Source of the DNA: Metabacillus mangrovi
GTDB lineage: Bacteria; Bacillota; Bacilli; Bacillales; Bacillaceae
Length of the DNA stretch: 64,000 nucleotides
NCBI RefSeq assembly: GCF_009711125.1
Contig: NZ_WMIB01000015.1
Span: 1-64,000 of the forward strand
Direction: 5' to 3'
The position numbers and the translations under genes are program-made. The notes beneath the pieces are model-generated. The model did no database searches. It was not told the DNA's origin and saw nothing but the letters and a program-made list of their open reading frames with translations. Shown one piece after another: positions 52,709 to 60,634 of the stretch (positions within the stretch are counted from its first letter, which is position 1; each line of letters opens with the position of its first letter).

Positions 52709-52747
52709 GAAGCAGAGGCATGGGCAGTTACCATGCTTCTTTTTTTT
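52709..52747 (+). terminator. GAAGCA...TGCTTC-type terminator after the nucleotidase
   Basis: GAAGCA and TGCTTC flank an inner GCATGG/CCATGC stem and are followed by TTTTTTTT. Confidence 0.85.
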
Positions 52748-52851
52748 GTCTTTAGTACACGAAAATTAACTGACGATACATATCGACAAGCAGATACATG
52801 GGCAGGACGATGAACCGGTCCCTCTGTTCCAAGGAAATAAATGTGGACACT

Positions 52852-52870
52852 TATATCATAAAGTGATATA
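52852..52870 (+). promoter_or_regulatory. PadR-type operator dyad
   Basis: TATATCA and TGATATA are separated by 5 nt, immediately upstream of a -35-like TTGAAA (52871-52876). A related word (TATGATATATC) overlaps the expected -10 region near 52897-52906. The arrangement fits autoregulation by the PadR protein encoded 60 nt downstream. Confidence 0.6.
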
Positions 52871-52931
52871 TTGAAATTAGACAGATGTGTCACATTATGA
52901 TATATCCATAAGTGATAAATGAGGTGATCAA

Positions 52932-53246
52932 TTGGCCAAAACGGAGCAATTAACAGATTCGATGTTTTATATTATGGCTGCATTGACTAGGCCAAGGCAT
53001 GGTTATGCAATTATGAACCTGATTGAAGAGACAACAAAAGGGGCGATGACAATAGGTCCCGCTTCGATGTACACCATTATTAAAAAGCTGTTAAAACAAG
53101 AGTGGATTTATTTGTTCGATGGATCGGACTCAAGGCGAAAAACCTATTTGCTTACTGAAAAAGGCAGACACGTATTAAATGAAGATGTAAAGCTAAGAAA
53201 ACGGATGATTGCATTAGCGGAAGCTGGATTGGAGGAGGAAGAATGA
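52932..53246 (+). CDS. PadR-family transcriptional regulator
   Basis: The 104-residue protein has the PadR winged helix: LTDSMFYIMAALTRPRHGYAI, GPASMYTIIKKLLKQEWI and RRKTYLLTEKGRHVL, followed by a short C-terminal helix. The TTG start follows GAGGTGATC. It overlaps the DUF2812 gene by 4 nt (ATGA). PadR proteins paired with DUF2812 membrane proteins typically repress their own operon; the dyad at 52852 is the likely operator. Confidence 0.92.
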   Translation: MAKTEQLTDSMFYIMAALTRPRHGYAIMNLIEETTKGAMTIGPASMYTIIKKLLKQEWIYLFDGSDSRRKTYLLTEKGRHVLNEDVKLRKRMIALAEAGLEEEE

Positions 53247-53959
53247 GACGCACCAAATATATAATGTCAGGCGGACTGGCGTTCTCTGAGGATAAGGACA
53301 TGGAAAAATTACGGCGGTTTTCCTTGAAGGGCTGGCATGTTAGCGGTTTTAAGTTCATGGGCTATGTCCTCGAAAAAGGGGAAAAATTAGATTGCATTTA
53401 CAGTGTAGATTATCGTCCAATTAAAGAGGAGGAAGAAGAGGAATATGCTGAATTTTTTTCATCATCTGGCTGGGCGCATATCGCCTCAGAAGGAGACGTA
53501 CATCTATTTCGGGCAAACCCCGGTACAAAACCAATATACACGGATCGCGAAACAACCGTTGAGAAATATGAAAATTCAGCAAGGCCCATCAACAAGCTAG
53601 CGGTCCCCCTAGTTTTAGCAACCGTACTCTTATGGGTTGGAGCTATGGTAAGCTATGGTTTCTTAAACATATTCCTTACTGTAGCGGCGATTGTCTTAAG
53701 TGTAATAGCCATTCCGGCAGCCTGGACGGCCCTCGCAGCAGCCAGGAACAGATGGAAGGCAAACAATAAAAAAACGTTTGTTTATGTGTCATACCTACTG
53801 CCAATCCTTGTTTTATTGATAGCTGTTCTTGGCCTATTGCTTTTCGATATCCGTGCCGTCCGCATGCTGGTTTATATGGTGATCGGAGCCATAGCCTTTC
53901 CAGCTACTATTTGGTTCATTATGTCTTTTTCTCACAAAATGAGAAAGGATAAGGTCTAA
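53243..53959 (+). CDS. DUF2812-family membrane protein
   Basis: The 238-residue protein has an N-terminal DUF2812 domain (SEDKDMEKLRRFSLKGWHVSGFKF, split here as SEDKDMEKLRRF and GWHVSGF, then DCIYSVDYRP and SSGWAHIASEGDVHLFRA). Four transmembrane helices follow from about residue 123. It is coupled to padR. The function of the family is unknown, but the pairing with PadR suggests a response to membrane-active compounds. Confidence 0.85.
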   Translation: MRRTKYIMSGGLAFSEDKDMEKLRRFSLKGWHVSGFKFMGYVLEKGEKLDCIYSVDYRPIKEEEEEEYAEFFSSSGWAHIASEGDVHLFRANPGTKPIYTDRETTVEKYENSARPINKLAVPLVLATVLLWVGAMVSYGFLNIFLTVAAIVLSVIAIPAAWTALAAARNRWKANNKKTFVYVSYLLPILVLLIAVLGLLLFDIRAVRMLVYMVIGAIAFPATIWFIMSFSHKMRKDKV

Positions 53960-54029
53960 AATAAAGGTCAAAAGCCTCGTTCCCTTCCAATCATAGCAAG
54001 GCCTTATTAATTTATAATGTTCCCATAGA

Positions 54030-54278
54030 ATGGAATGGTATCTATTTCATTATTCGCGCGGTTCCCCTGCAAGTGCTGTTTCTTTAACTGGAATTATAGC
54101 TGCAGATGAAAGCACTGGAGAGAAAATCTACTCTTTTGATGTAAGTCAGAATCCAGAAGGTTGGGAACGGTTTGGAATAGAAAGCATACCGACATTAGTC
54201 ATTTTTGAAAAGGGACTAGAATATGCAAAAATATTGGGTGAAAAGAACAGGCAGCAATATGAATTGATTTTTAGCTAG
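54030..54278 (+). CDS. Thioredoxin-like protein, probably truncated
   Basis: The 82-residue frame covers the active-site helix to the C-terminus of a thioredoxin fold. The cis-proline segment is IESIPTLVIFEKG, with FDVSQNPEGWERFG before it. The N-terminal strand is short and the position of the CxxC motif reads RGSPASAV without cysteines. No RBS precedes the ATG. It is therefore either a degraded gene or a redox-inactive relative. A terminator follows closely. Confidence 0.55.
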   Translation: MEWYLFHYSRGSPASAVSLTGIIAADESTGEKIYSFDVSQNPEGWERFGIESIPTLVIFEKGLEYAKILGEKNRQQYELIFS

Positions 54279-54290
54279 TTCTTAACTGAT

Positions 54291-54320
54291 TTCCGCAGAG
54301 TAAACTCTGTGGAATTTTTT
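54291..54320 (+). terminator. Intrinsic terminator
   Basis: TTCCGCAGAG and CTCTGTGGAA pair around TAAA and are followed by TTTTTT. Between it and 54584 nothing else is recognisable. Confidence 0.85.
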
Positions 54321-54583
54321 ATGATAAAAACTTAAGGTTTCCCAACAAATAGAAAGTGGTAATAAAGCAGTGTGTTGAACCAAAAAATTACATATTTTCA
54401 TAAGAAGTTAAGTAGTCTGAATTAAATAGAGTTCTAAATCTGCTAATGGAATTCAGTTCATTTGGTCCATGAAACAAACACTGGATTCAAAGAAAAAGAC
54501 TTTTTACCGGTATTACTAACTGGAAATAAATGATAAAGTTTTTGTAGATAAATCTGGAAATTTGTCCGTGAGGAGTGGAATGA

Positions 54584-54868
54584 GTGGATAGTGTAGTGAA
54601 GCTGAAGCATGCGGATGTGACGGGGCATCTGAATGAGATCACTAACTTGCTGGAGAGTGTCGTGCTTCCTTCCCCAAGTGAAGAGTCATGGGGAGAGAAT
54701 GATTTGCGGCTGACAAAAGAATGGCTCAAAAGAGAGCGGGAAGTCTGTCAGATGTTGGAAGAATACAAAAAAAGTGGTACGGAAAAATGTTGGGATACCC
54801 ATGCGAACATTGATTTTCTAAGAGAGCAGGATGAGTCCATAACCTATCAGTTTGGACCGGTCCGGTAA
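54584..54868 (+). CDS. Small type VII accessory protein upstream of LXG toxin (YwqI/DUF5344-like)
   Basis: The 94-residue helical protein begins MDSVVKLKHADVTGHLNEIT and has EESWGENDLRLTKEWLKRER in the middle. The GTG start lies 8 nt after AGGAG and the gene ends 11 nt before the LXG toxin. Proteins in this position (Lap-type) bind the LXG domain and are needed for secretion. Family assignment is tentative. Confidence 0.68.
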   Translation: MDSVVKLKHADVTGHLNEITNLLESVVLPSPSEESWGENDLRLTKEWLKREREVCQMLEEYKKSGTEKCWDTHANIDFLREQDESITYQFGPVR

Positions 54869-54879
54869 GGAGGAGCAGG

Positions 54880-56640
54880 ATGCCAAGAACGTACGACTCA
54901 GAAGCTCTGCTCCTGGCGACTAACAAGCGAAAGGAACAATACACCCAGCTCGTCTCCCAGCTGCAGTCACTGAATAAAAAGTACATGGCCATAATTCAGG
55001 ATGAAGAGTTTCAAGGGAAAGGCGCCGACGCTATCAAGAATTTTTACACAGAGCACACCATCCTGATCGGAAAATGGATTGGCTTCTGCTACATGCAAAT
55101 CGCCTTCATCAACAGCATCCCAGGCGAAATAACCGACCACAACCTCTCAGAGAAGACCTTCATCCGGGAAGAATTCGTGGAAGGAGAAGTCAGAGACGGA
55201 ATCGAAAAGTCCAGAGAGATGGTCGTTGACCAGAAGGAGACGCTGGACAAGATCCTATCAGGGATCAAAGATATCCTGCCTCTGGAGGTCTTCTCAAGTG
55301 AAGCATTCGAAACCAATATGCGTAAAACATCCAAAAGAGCCACGAAATCCGTACAAAACATGCACAAAGCAGACATCGCCCTAACCGAAGACTACGGCAC
55401 CTCCAAAATGAACCAGCAGTTCATCAAGCAATACTACACCGAGCTCAATCAAGCCACCAATGGCTCCAAAAATGTAAACCAGATCATGTTCAGCACAGAG
55501 GACTTCCGCAAGCGGGAGTTTTATAAGGACATAGAGGCTGTGGATGAGAATGCGGTGGAGTATGTAAAGGAAAAGAACGAGGAACTACGAGTCCGAAGGG
55601 TTGAGGAGCTTAAAAAGAAACTCGAGAATTATCATAAACTTTCTCAAGCCGAATTCTTAGAGATAGGTAAAGAAATCGGGTATGATGAGCTGACAAGTGA
55701 GCAGCAGGCAGTTTATAGAGCGTATGTAAATGCAAAAAACAAAGCAGATTTTGGAAGGGGAGTTACCCAGGGAATCTCCGAAACGGCATCAGAAGCTTTA
55801 GATTCAGTCCTAAACTTGGGTGAGAGTGCGCAAGGTTTAGGACAAGCTATTAAAGACCCGATGGGAACCTTAAATATCATGGTTGACGATGTAAAGACTT
55901 CATACACCCGTGACGTCCTTGAAGGCGATACGGTCTCCAGATCCCGCTGGTTCACATCAGAATTTTTATCTATAATAGGTACAAAAGGAATCGGCAGCGC
56001 CGCCAAAAAAAGTCTGGAAGCTTCAAAGATAGGGGACAAGGTATCAGATGGAGCGGATGCGGTAAAGAGGAAGATGCCTTTTTTGGAGGATATTCCCTAT
56101 AATGCAATGAGTCCGGCTGGATTGTCGAGTTCGTTTAGGGTTAATTCAATAAATGATATTAAGAGTAATAAGAATTTTGATAAAAATAAGACAACCGGAT
56201 TAAGAATTAGTCCTCATCTAATAAAAAAATATGTTAAAGATGTTGAGATGCGGACTAATAGAAAAATACCCAAATCTCAAATAGAAGAATTAAAAGAAGC
56301 ACTAAGGAATAAAGAATATGAAAAATTGTCTCCTGTAGAAACGAGAAAAAACCGTAGAGATTTTAATAAAGTTAAGAACAAGCTTATAGTGGAATGGGAA
56401 GAAAAAACAAATCAAAAATGGCCAACCTACAAAGAAGACGTTATTTCTAAAACCACTGGTGAACCTTTAAGAAGAAAAGGCGATAAGTATGATGCTCATC
56501 ATATAATTGAAAATAGTTACGGGGGAGAACATGAATGGTGGAACATTCACCCGGCTAAATACCCTAGTGAGCACCAATCTGGTATTCATGGGTCGGGATC
56601 CCCTGCCAATGAATTATTTAAAGGAGGTAAAAAACAATGA
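54880..56640 (+). CDS. LXG-domain toxin with C-terminal HNH nuclease
   Basis: The 586-residue effector has an N-terminal LXG domain (residues ~1-210, starting PRTYDSEALLLATNKRKEQY). A helical middle region follows (VTQGISETASEALDSVLNL) and then a C-terminal HNH-type nuclease: YDAHHIIEN at 537-545, WWNIHPAKYP near 553-562, and H565 and H570. It is exported by the type VII system and cuts nucleic acid in rival cells. ATG follows AAGGAGGAGCAGG. The SMI1/KNR4 immunity gene overlaps its stop. A remnant of a second LXG gene lies at 57178. Confidence 0.9.
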   Translation: MPRTYDSEALLLATNKRKEQYTQLVSQLQSLNKKYMAIIQDEEFQGKGADAIKNFYTEHTILIGKWIGFCYMQIAFINSIPGEITDHNLSEKTFIREEFVEGEVRDGIEKSREMVVDQKETLDKILSGIKDILPLEVFSSEAFETNMRKTSKRATKSVQNMHKADIALTEDYGTSKMNQQFIKQYYTELNQATNGSKNVNQIMFSTEDFRKREFYKDIEAVDENAVEYVKEKNEELRVRRVEELKKKLENYHKLSQAEFLEIGKEIGYDELTSEQQAVYRAYVNAKNKADFGRGVTQGISETASEALDSVLNLGESAQGLGQAIKDPMGTLNIMVDDVKTSYTRDVLEGDTVSRSRWFTSEFLSIIGTKGIGSAAKKSLEASKIGDKVSDGADAVKRKMPFLEDIPYNAMSPAGLSSSFRVNSINDIKSNKNFDKNKTTGLRISPHLIKKYVKDVEMRTNRKIPKSQIEELKEALRNKEYEKLSPVETRKNRRDFNKVKNKLIVEWEEKTNQKWPTYKEDVISKTTGEPLRRKGDKYDAHHIIENSYGGEHEWWNIHPAKYPSEHQSGIHGSGSPANELFKGGKKQ

Positions 56641-57071
56641 GATATGAATTTATAAAAAATAATAAAGGTAGTGAGTTTTTCCCTGTTGAACTTTCTGAGA
56701 TTGAAGAAGTAGAGGAGGCTTTAGGGTTAAAATTGCCCTCAGAATTAAGGGATTTATTTATTGAAGTTGGTTATGGTTTTCTTGGGGAAAGTGAAAATAA
56801 TATTAATCGATTGATGGGACCTTATTCACTTAGAGATGCAAGACTGAAAGTAAATGATTTTGAATTTTATCCGGATATTGATGCTTACGAAGATTTGGAA
56901 GAAACAAAATTGATTTTTTTTGAAGCCAGTGAAAGTGCTCTTCTGCTAATTGAAATGGGTGAAGGGAAAGATAATTCAATCTATTATGATGATATAAAGA
57001 TTGCAAATTCATTAGAAGAGTTTCTAAAAAAAATGATGGAAAATGACAATTATTATATTGATATAGAATAA
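56637..57071 (+). CDS. SMI1/KNR4 (SUKH) immunity protein
   Basis: The 144-residue protein has the SUKH pattern: SEIEEVEEALGLKLPSELRD, LFIEVGYGFLGES and a C-terminal SLEEFLKKMME segment. SUKH proteins are the classic immunity proteins to HNH-type toxins. It overlaps the toxin stop codon by 4 nt (ATGA) and has GGAGG within the toxin end as RBS. Confidence 0.92.
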   Translation: MRYEFIKNNKGSEFFPVELSEIEEVEEALGLKLPSELRDLFIEVGYGFLGESENNINRLMGPYSLRDARLKVNDFEFYPDIDAYEDLEETKLIFFEASESALLLIEMGEGKDNSIYYDDIKIANSLEEFLKKMMENDNYYIDIE

Positions 57072-57115
57072 AATTCAGATTGTACATGACGGCAGGAAGC
57101 ATACAAATATCAATG

Positions 57116-57149
57116 GGCTCGATAGATTAATATCTATGGAGCTTTTTTT
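57116..57149 (+). terminator. Terminator after the LXG-immunity operon
   Basis: GGCTCGATAGA and TCTATGGAGCT pair with one bulge around TTAATA and are followed by TTTTTTTA. Confidence 0.8.
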
Positions 57150-57177
57150 ATTATTTTCAAAAATTCTAGAATGTTAA

Positions 57178-57375
57178 CAAAGCATTATCAACAGCATACC
57201 AGGTGAAATAGCCGACCACAACCTCTCAGAGAAGACCTTCATCCGGGAGGAGTTCGTGGAAGGGGAAGTCAGGGACGGAATCGAAAAGTCCAGAGAGATG
57301 GTCGTTGACCAAAAGGAGACGCCGGACAAGATCCTATCAGGGATCAAGGATATCCTGCCGCTGAAGGTTGGTTGC
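57178..57375 (+). pseudogene. Internal fragment of an LXG toxin gene
   Basis: About 200 bp align almost identically with 55098-55300 of the LXG toxin (SIPGEIADHNLSEKTFIREE, VRDGIEKSREMVVDQ, DKILSGIKDILPL). Both ends are cut off, so it cannot be expressed as a toxin. The following ~370 bp up to 57742 hold no recognisable gene. Confidence 0.85.
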
Positions 57376-57503
57376 AGTGAGATACAACTACCACACTTAC
57401 TACTCGATAAAAATTTACATATGAGAATGACAAAGCTTGTTTTGATAAGCAAGTTTCCATAAGAAAATGAATGAACCACTAAAAAATATTTTAAAGCTAG
57501 GGT

Positions 57504-57532
57504 CAAGGGGACTGGAACCTTGTCCCTTCTTT
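57504..57532 (+). terminator. Terminator-like hairpin
   Basis: AGGGGAC and GTCCCTT pair around TGGAACCTT and are followed by CTTTAG. It lies downstream of the LXG remnant and is also downstream of the minus-strand GAP gene. Confidence 0.5.
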
Positions 57533-57742
57533 AGCTGGCACGCCTGTTGGGCGCCTTCAACAGCCTAATTATATTTAGGCAGCACTAATTTGGTAAACGG
57601 AGGTACTTAAGAAAAAACAGGAATCTTAGAAAGGCCCATTATCCCCTTTTTGCTCAAGAAATGACGCTTTTTATTACCTTTAAACTTAACTGATTGAATA
57701 CTGGATTTTTAGGACGATGTATCTATCCCTGTGTTTCAACGG

Positions 57743-58390
57743 TCAAATCGTATTTAGAATCAACAAGATCCCGACAATACACATCACCCAGCTCAATACT
57801 GAATTGGATTGCTCCGTGAGCTTCATCCGGAGTCTCTCCAGAGGTCCTTCCAGCCATTTTCGCAACAGGCGATATCCAATGAAAAGCAGCACAGCTGGCA
57901 AGACCATAACCAGCGTATAAACGATGAGGGCCGGGAGCCACTGATACATGGGCAGTTCTTCCGATGTCATGAGTCCGATGGCCGCGAAGTATGGGAAGGC
58001 GGTGCCGGCTTCAATGAGGAAGGTGGTGAGCCCAATCAGGATGATGGAGAGGAGGCTTTCCGTCTTTGGGACGGGGATATAGCGCTTCTTGCTTGCGGGA
58101 ATGAAGAAGCTTAACGTGAATAAAATCACGCCGATTCCGAATAGGGTCCTGGTTACAATCACATGCTCGGTTAGGGAGCTGAACGCATCGAGGATGAAGG
58201 TGAAGCTGAGCATCAGGCCGATCCCGAGGGCCGCGTACAGGGTAGCCACCGTTAGCAGGTAGGTGAATAGGCGCGATGCGATCCCTGATTTATTTCTTAA
58301 TAGCAGAAATAGCGTGACCCCGATGATGGTTGGACTCAGAGTGTCGAGGAGAGCCAGGCTGCCGAGGTAAAGGAGAAGTTCAGTCCCCAT
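57743..58390 (-). CDS. GAP-family (LysE-superfamily) membrane transporter-like protein
   Basis: The 215-residue protein has about six transmembrane helices and starts LLLYLGSLALLDTLSPTIIG, the motif of the GAP/Sap (sulfolipid-addressing) branch of the LysE superfamily. It also contains FLIEAGTAFPYFAAIGLM. It probably exports a small or lipid-linked compound. The start overlaps the end of the merR gene by 11 nt, so it is the last gene of the small protein-merR-GAP operon. Confidence 0.78.
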   Translation of the reverse strand: MGTELLLYLGSLALLDTLSPTIIGVTLFLLLRNKSGIASRLFTYLLTVATLYAALGIGLMLSFTFILDAFSSLTEHVIVTRTLFGIGVILFTLSFFIPASKKRYIPVPKTESLLSIILIGLTTFLIEAGTAFPYFAAIGLMTSEELPMYQWLPALIVYTLVMVLPAVLLFIGYRLLRKWLEGPLERLRMKLTEQSNSVLSWVMCIVGILLILNTI

Positions 58391-59129
58391 GCGTTTTCAC
58401 CGTATAGTGGGTGTAAGCTTTTGCCATCAGTTCGAGGACGTCCTGGTCGACAGGATATAAACGATGCTCCTCGGATTTTTCGGGACACATGCGAATCTCC
58501 CAGAGCTGGTCAAGGAACGCGTCTTCCCCATCGAAATCGAGGGCCCGTTTCTCGTCCATCCGACGGATGATGCTCTGAATCCGTGGATGGGTCGGCCCGA
58601 GATTCATATACCTCTTGAGCTGGCCGAGAAGGGCAATCCACTCGACAGAATCAGGGTCCATGCTGTTCATATTCGGCACGCGCTCAAGGACGGATTCGTC
58701 ATGCACGTCCCAGTCGTCTTGGGGCTTCAGGAGAGATTCCTTCTTTCCCCGGTTGTAAAGGCTCATGATTTTCGAAATTTGAAATTCCTCCCCGTCAATC
58801 GCGAGGCCGTTCATGAGCTCGCGCAGGGACGATTCAATATCGGACAGTCGATCTTTTTCATTCAGAACATAAGACAATTGCTTCTTCAGACTCTCCGCCC
58901 AGTCCCACTCCCTTGACGACAGAATTTCCCCGATCTCGGCAAGTTGAAAGCCGATCGACTTAAGAAACTGGATCTGCTGAAGCTTCTTCAGTTCCGCTGA
59001 CGTATATAACCGATGGCCGCCGTCAGTCTTACCCACTGGGATCAGCAGACCTATTTGCTCGTAATAGCGAAGCGTTCGTACCGACACCCCGCTCATTTTC
59101 TTAACTTCATGGATATGCAGGTATTTCAT
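58380..59129 (-). CDS. MerR-family regulator (TipA-like)
   Basis: The 249-residue protein has an N-terminal MerR helix-turn-helix (YLHIHEVKKMSGVSVRTLRY, YEQIGLLIPVG, GHRLYTSAELKKL), a coiled-coil linker and a C-terminal helical TipAS-like ligand domain. ATG at 59129 follows GAAGGGAAGGAAGG and gives a standard N-terminus; the frame open upstream is not needed. It probably senses an antibiotic-like or hydrophobic compound and activates its own operon from the 19-bp-spaced promoter at 59305. Confidence 0.9.
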   Translation of the reverse strand: MKYLHIHEVKKMSGVSVRTLRYYEQIGLLIPVGKTDGGHRLYTSAELKKLQQIQFLKSIGFQLAEIGEILSSREWDWAESLKKQLSYVLNEKDRLSDIESSLRELMNGLAIDGEEFQISKIMSLYNRGKKESLLKPQDDWDVHDESVLERVPNMNSMDPDSVEWIALLGQLKRYMNLGPTHPRIQSIIRRMDEKRALDFDGEDAFLDQLWEIRMCPEKSEEHRLYPVDQDVLELMAKAYTHYTVKTHGD

Positions 59130-59281
59130 CCTTCCTTCCCTTCTTTCGATGCCTTCCCAGCCTTCAGTATGTATCCCAATCCCAGTCCTGCCAGGACACC
59201 TGGAATCGCGGCATCGAATACGAGCCCAATTCCTGCACCGGCGATGACACAACCGTAAATCACTAGATCTTCCTTTTTCAT
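59126..59281 (-). CDS. 51-aa glycine-rich membrane protein
   Basis: The small protein starts MKKEDLVIYGCVIAGAGIGL, continues with FDAAIPGVLAGLGLGYILKA and ends in KASKEGKEG. Its one or two hydrophobic helices have GxxxG-like spacing. The ATG at 59281 follows GAGGAGGAG. It is the first gene of the MerR operon and overlaps merR by 4 nt. No named family was recognised. Confidence 0.75.
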   Translation of the reverse strand: MKKEDLVIYGCVIAGAGIGLVFDAAIPGVLAGLGLGYILKAGKASKEGKEG

Positions 59282-59304
59282 CTTCGGATCTCCTCCTCTT
59301 TTTA

Positions 59305-59335
59305 AGTATAAAAGATGACGTTGCGTCACTTACAA
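59305..59335 (-). promoter_or_regulatory. MerR-type promoter with 19-bp spacer
   Basis: On the minus strand TTGTAA and TATACT are separated by 19 bp, and the spacer holds the dyad GTGACG-CA-ACGTCATC (59314-59329). An over-long spacer with a central dyad is the hallmark of MerR-activated promoters. A second dyad (GTGACGCTGCTTCATC) lies at 59359-59374. Confidence 0.75.
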
Positions 59336-59533
59336 GTGAAATAATTTATCAGTTGAAGGTGACGCTGCTTCATCTTCTATCATGAGGATGCATGCGGACG
59401 GTTCCACACTCTAAGGGAGGGCGGTACTACTAGCGTAAATGATCATACAAAAAATCTTTTAAAATAAATATAAAGGTAGGAAAGGAACTAAACTAAATAA
59501 TCCAGAAGAATACGTTTTTTAAAAGTATATACT

Positions 59534-59568
59534 TAAAAGAGAACAAGCTTAAAGCCTGTTCTCTTTTC
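59534..59568. terminator. Bidirectional terminator
   Basis: AAAAGAGAACA and TGTTCTCTTTT pair around an AGCTTAAAGC loop. It lies downstream of the minus-strand coiled-coil gene. Confidence 0.8.
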
Positions 59569-59632
59569 TTAACTGTTTATGATTTAGGTAATAGTAAGAG
59601 GTAAGTGTGAACTAATTGTTTCTGCTGATCTC

Positions 59633-60319
59633 TTATTTCAGACTGGATTTGCTTACCCCAGTTCCAGGCACTTGATAAGTAAGCTTAAGCATTTCTCCGG
59701 AATTATTCTTTTTAAAATACTGGACATCTCCTGCAGCAATTGTTTCGTTGAAGACTTCACCTCTAGTCGTGCTTGTGATTACTGCGTTTACTGGCACGCC
59801 ATTAGGATTCGTTAGACGGATTGTTCTTTCATTTTCACCAGTTTTCTCTTCATCTTGGTTTGTAACAATGGTAAAGCCAAGATCGTTTCCAGTTACTTTA
59901 ACATCACTGTGGTCCACGATGGTTCCGCTTATTACATCTTTATCTGATGCATTCACCGCAGCTGCTGTAAGGGATTTTACGCTTTCCATATCCGTATTTG
60001 CTTTAGTAATGTCCGTGTTTGCTTTCGTTACCTCACTGTTACCTTTTGCCACTTCTGCATTTGCGTTATTCACTTGGGTATTCAAGCGGTCAATCTCACC
60101 CTCTAAACGGTCAATTTCTTGGTTTTTCAGGTCAATTGTGCTGTTTGCCGTGCCGATTTTTGTTGCTGCTTCATCAGCTGTCAGCATGATCCGGTCTTGA
60201 AGCTTGTCAACATTCATCTTAATTTCGTCCATGAATACAGCTCCTGTGTATCCTACTGCTGAAACCGTTAACGTCCCTGCTACAATCCCTGCGAAAACCT
60301 TACCTGTAATAAAACCCAT
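59633..60319 (-). CDS. Membrane-anchored coiled-coil protein, paralogue 2
   Basis: The 228-residue protein begins MGFITGKVFAGIVAGTLTVS, a signal-anchor matching its paralogue at 27780. A coiled coil with heptads such as IDRLEGEIDRLNTQVNNANA follows, with tandem SEVTKANTDITKANTDM repeats. A C-terminal ~75-residue beta-rich domain (TNPNGVPVNAVITSTTRGEV) has no counterpart in the paralogue, which ends in an acidic tail. ATG follows AGGGGGA. A well-formed SinR-like operator lies in the promoter. The family is not recognised; a biofilm-linked surface protein is inferred. Confidence 0.75.
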   Translation of the reverse strand: MGFITGKVFAGIVAGTLTVSAVGYTGAVFMDEIKMNVDKLQDRIMLTADEAATKIGTANSTIDLKNQEIDRLEGEIDRLNTQVNNANAEVAKGNSEVTKANTDITKANTDMESVKSLTAAAVNASDKDVISGTIVDHSDVKVTGNDLGFTIVTNQDEEKTGENERTIRLTNPNGVPVNAVITSTTRGEVFNETIAAGDVQYFKKNNSGEMLKLTYQVPGTGVSKSSLK

Positions 60320-60344
60320 TTATAAATCCCCCTGTTATGTTTTT

Positions 60345-60374
60345 GTTCTTTATGAAGAACCTAGGTCTATAATA
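60345..60374 (-). promoter_or_regulatory. Promoter with SinR-like operator, coiled-coil paralogue 2
   Basis: On the minus strand a -10-like TATTAT (60369-60374) is followed 8 nt later by GTTCTTC-AT-AAAGAAC (60345-60360), a 7-2-7 dyad. A further AAAGAAC-like word lies upstream near 60419-60427. Confidence 0.65.
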
Positions 60375-60634
60375 ACCCTTTTATCATAGATCCTAAAGAC
60401 CCAAAAACGGCTATTTTGTTCTTTTTAAAGGATAAAAAGAGTGTATATCTCCTTATTTCGTTCGTTTTCATAGGATATCTAGGTATTTGTTCCTTTTTGA
60501 GAACGAGAGCGGAGTAATGAGTGCAATATTAATAGGTTTTTCCGTCTATAGAACTGGGTATTAAATGGAATAAAAAGTAAGGTGTTGAGGTTTCTTATTT
60601 TAATTTATCTTACTAAATGGTGCAGGAGGATCCC

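Noticed and set aside
58464-58916. 150-codon plus-strand frame
   Set aside because: Antisense to the MerR regulator's C-terminal domain.
59748-60200. 150-codon plus-strand frame
   Set aside because: Antisense to the coiled-coil paralogue; composition rich in S, F and V is typical of such shadows.
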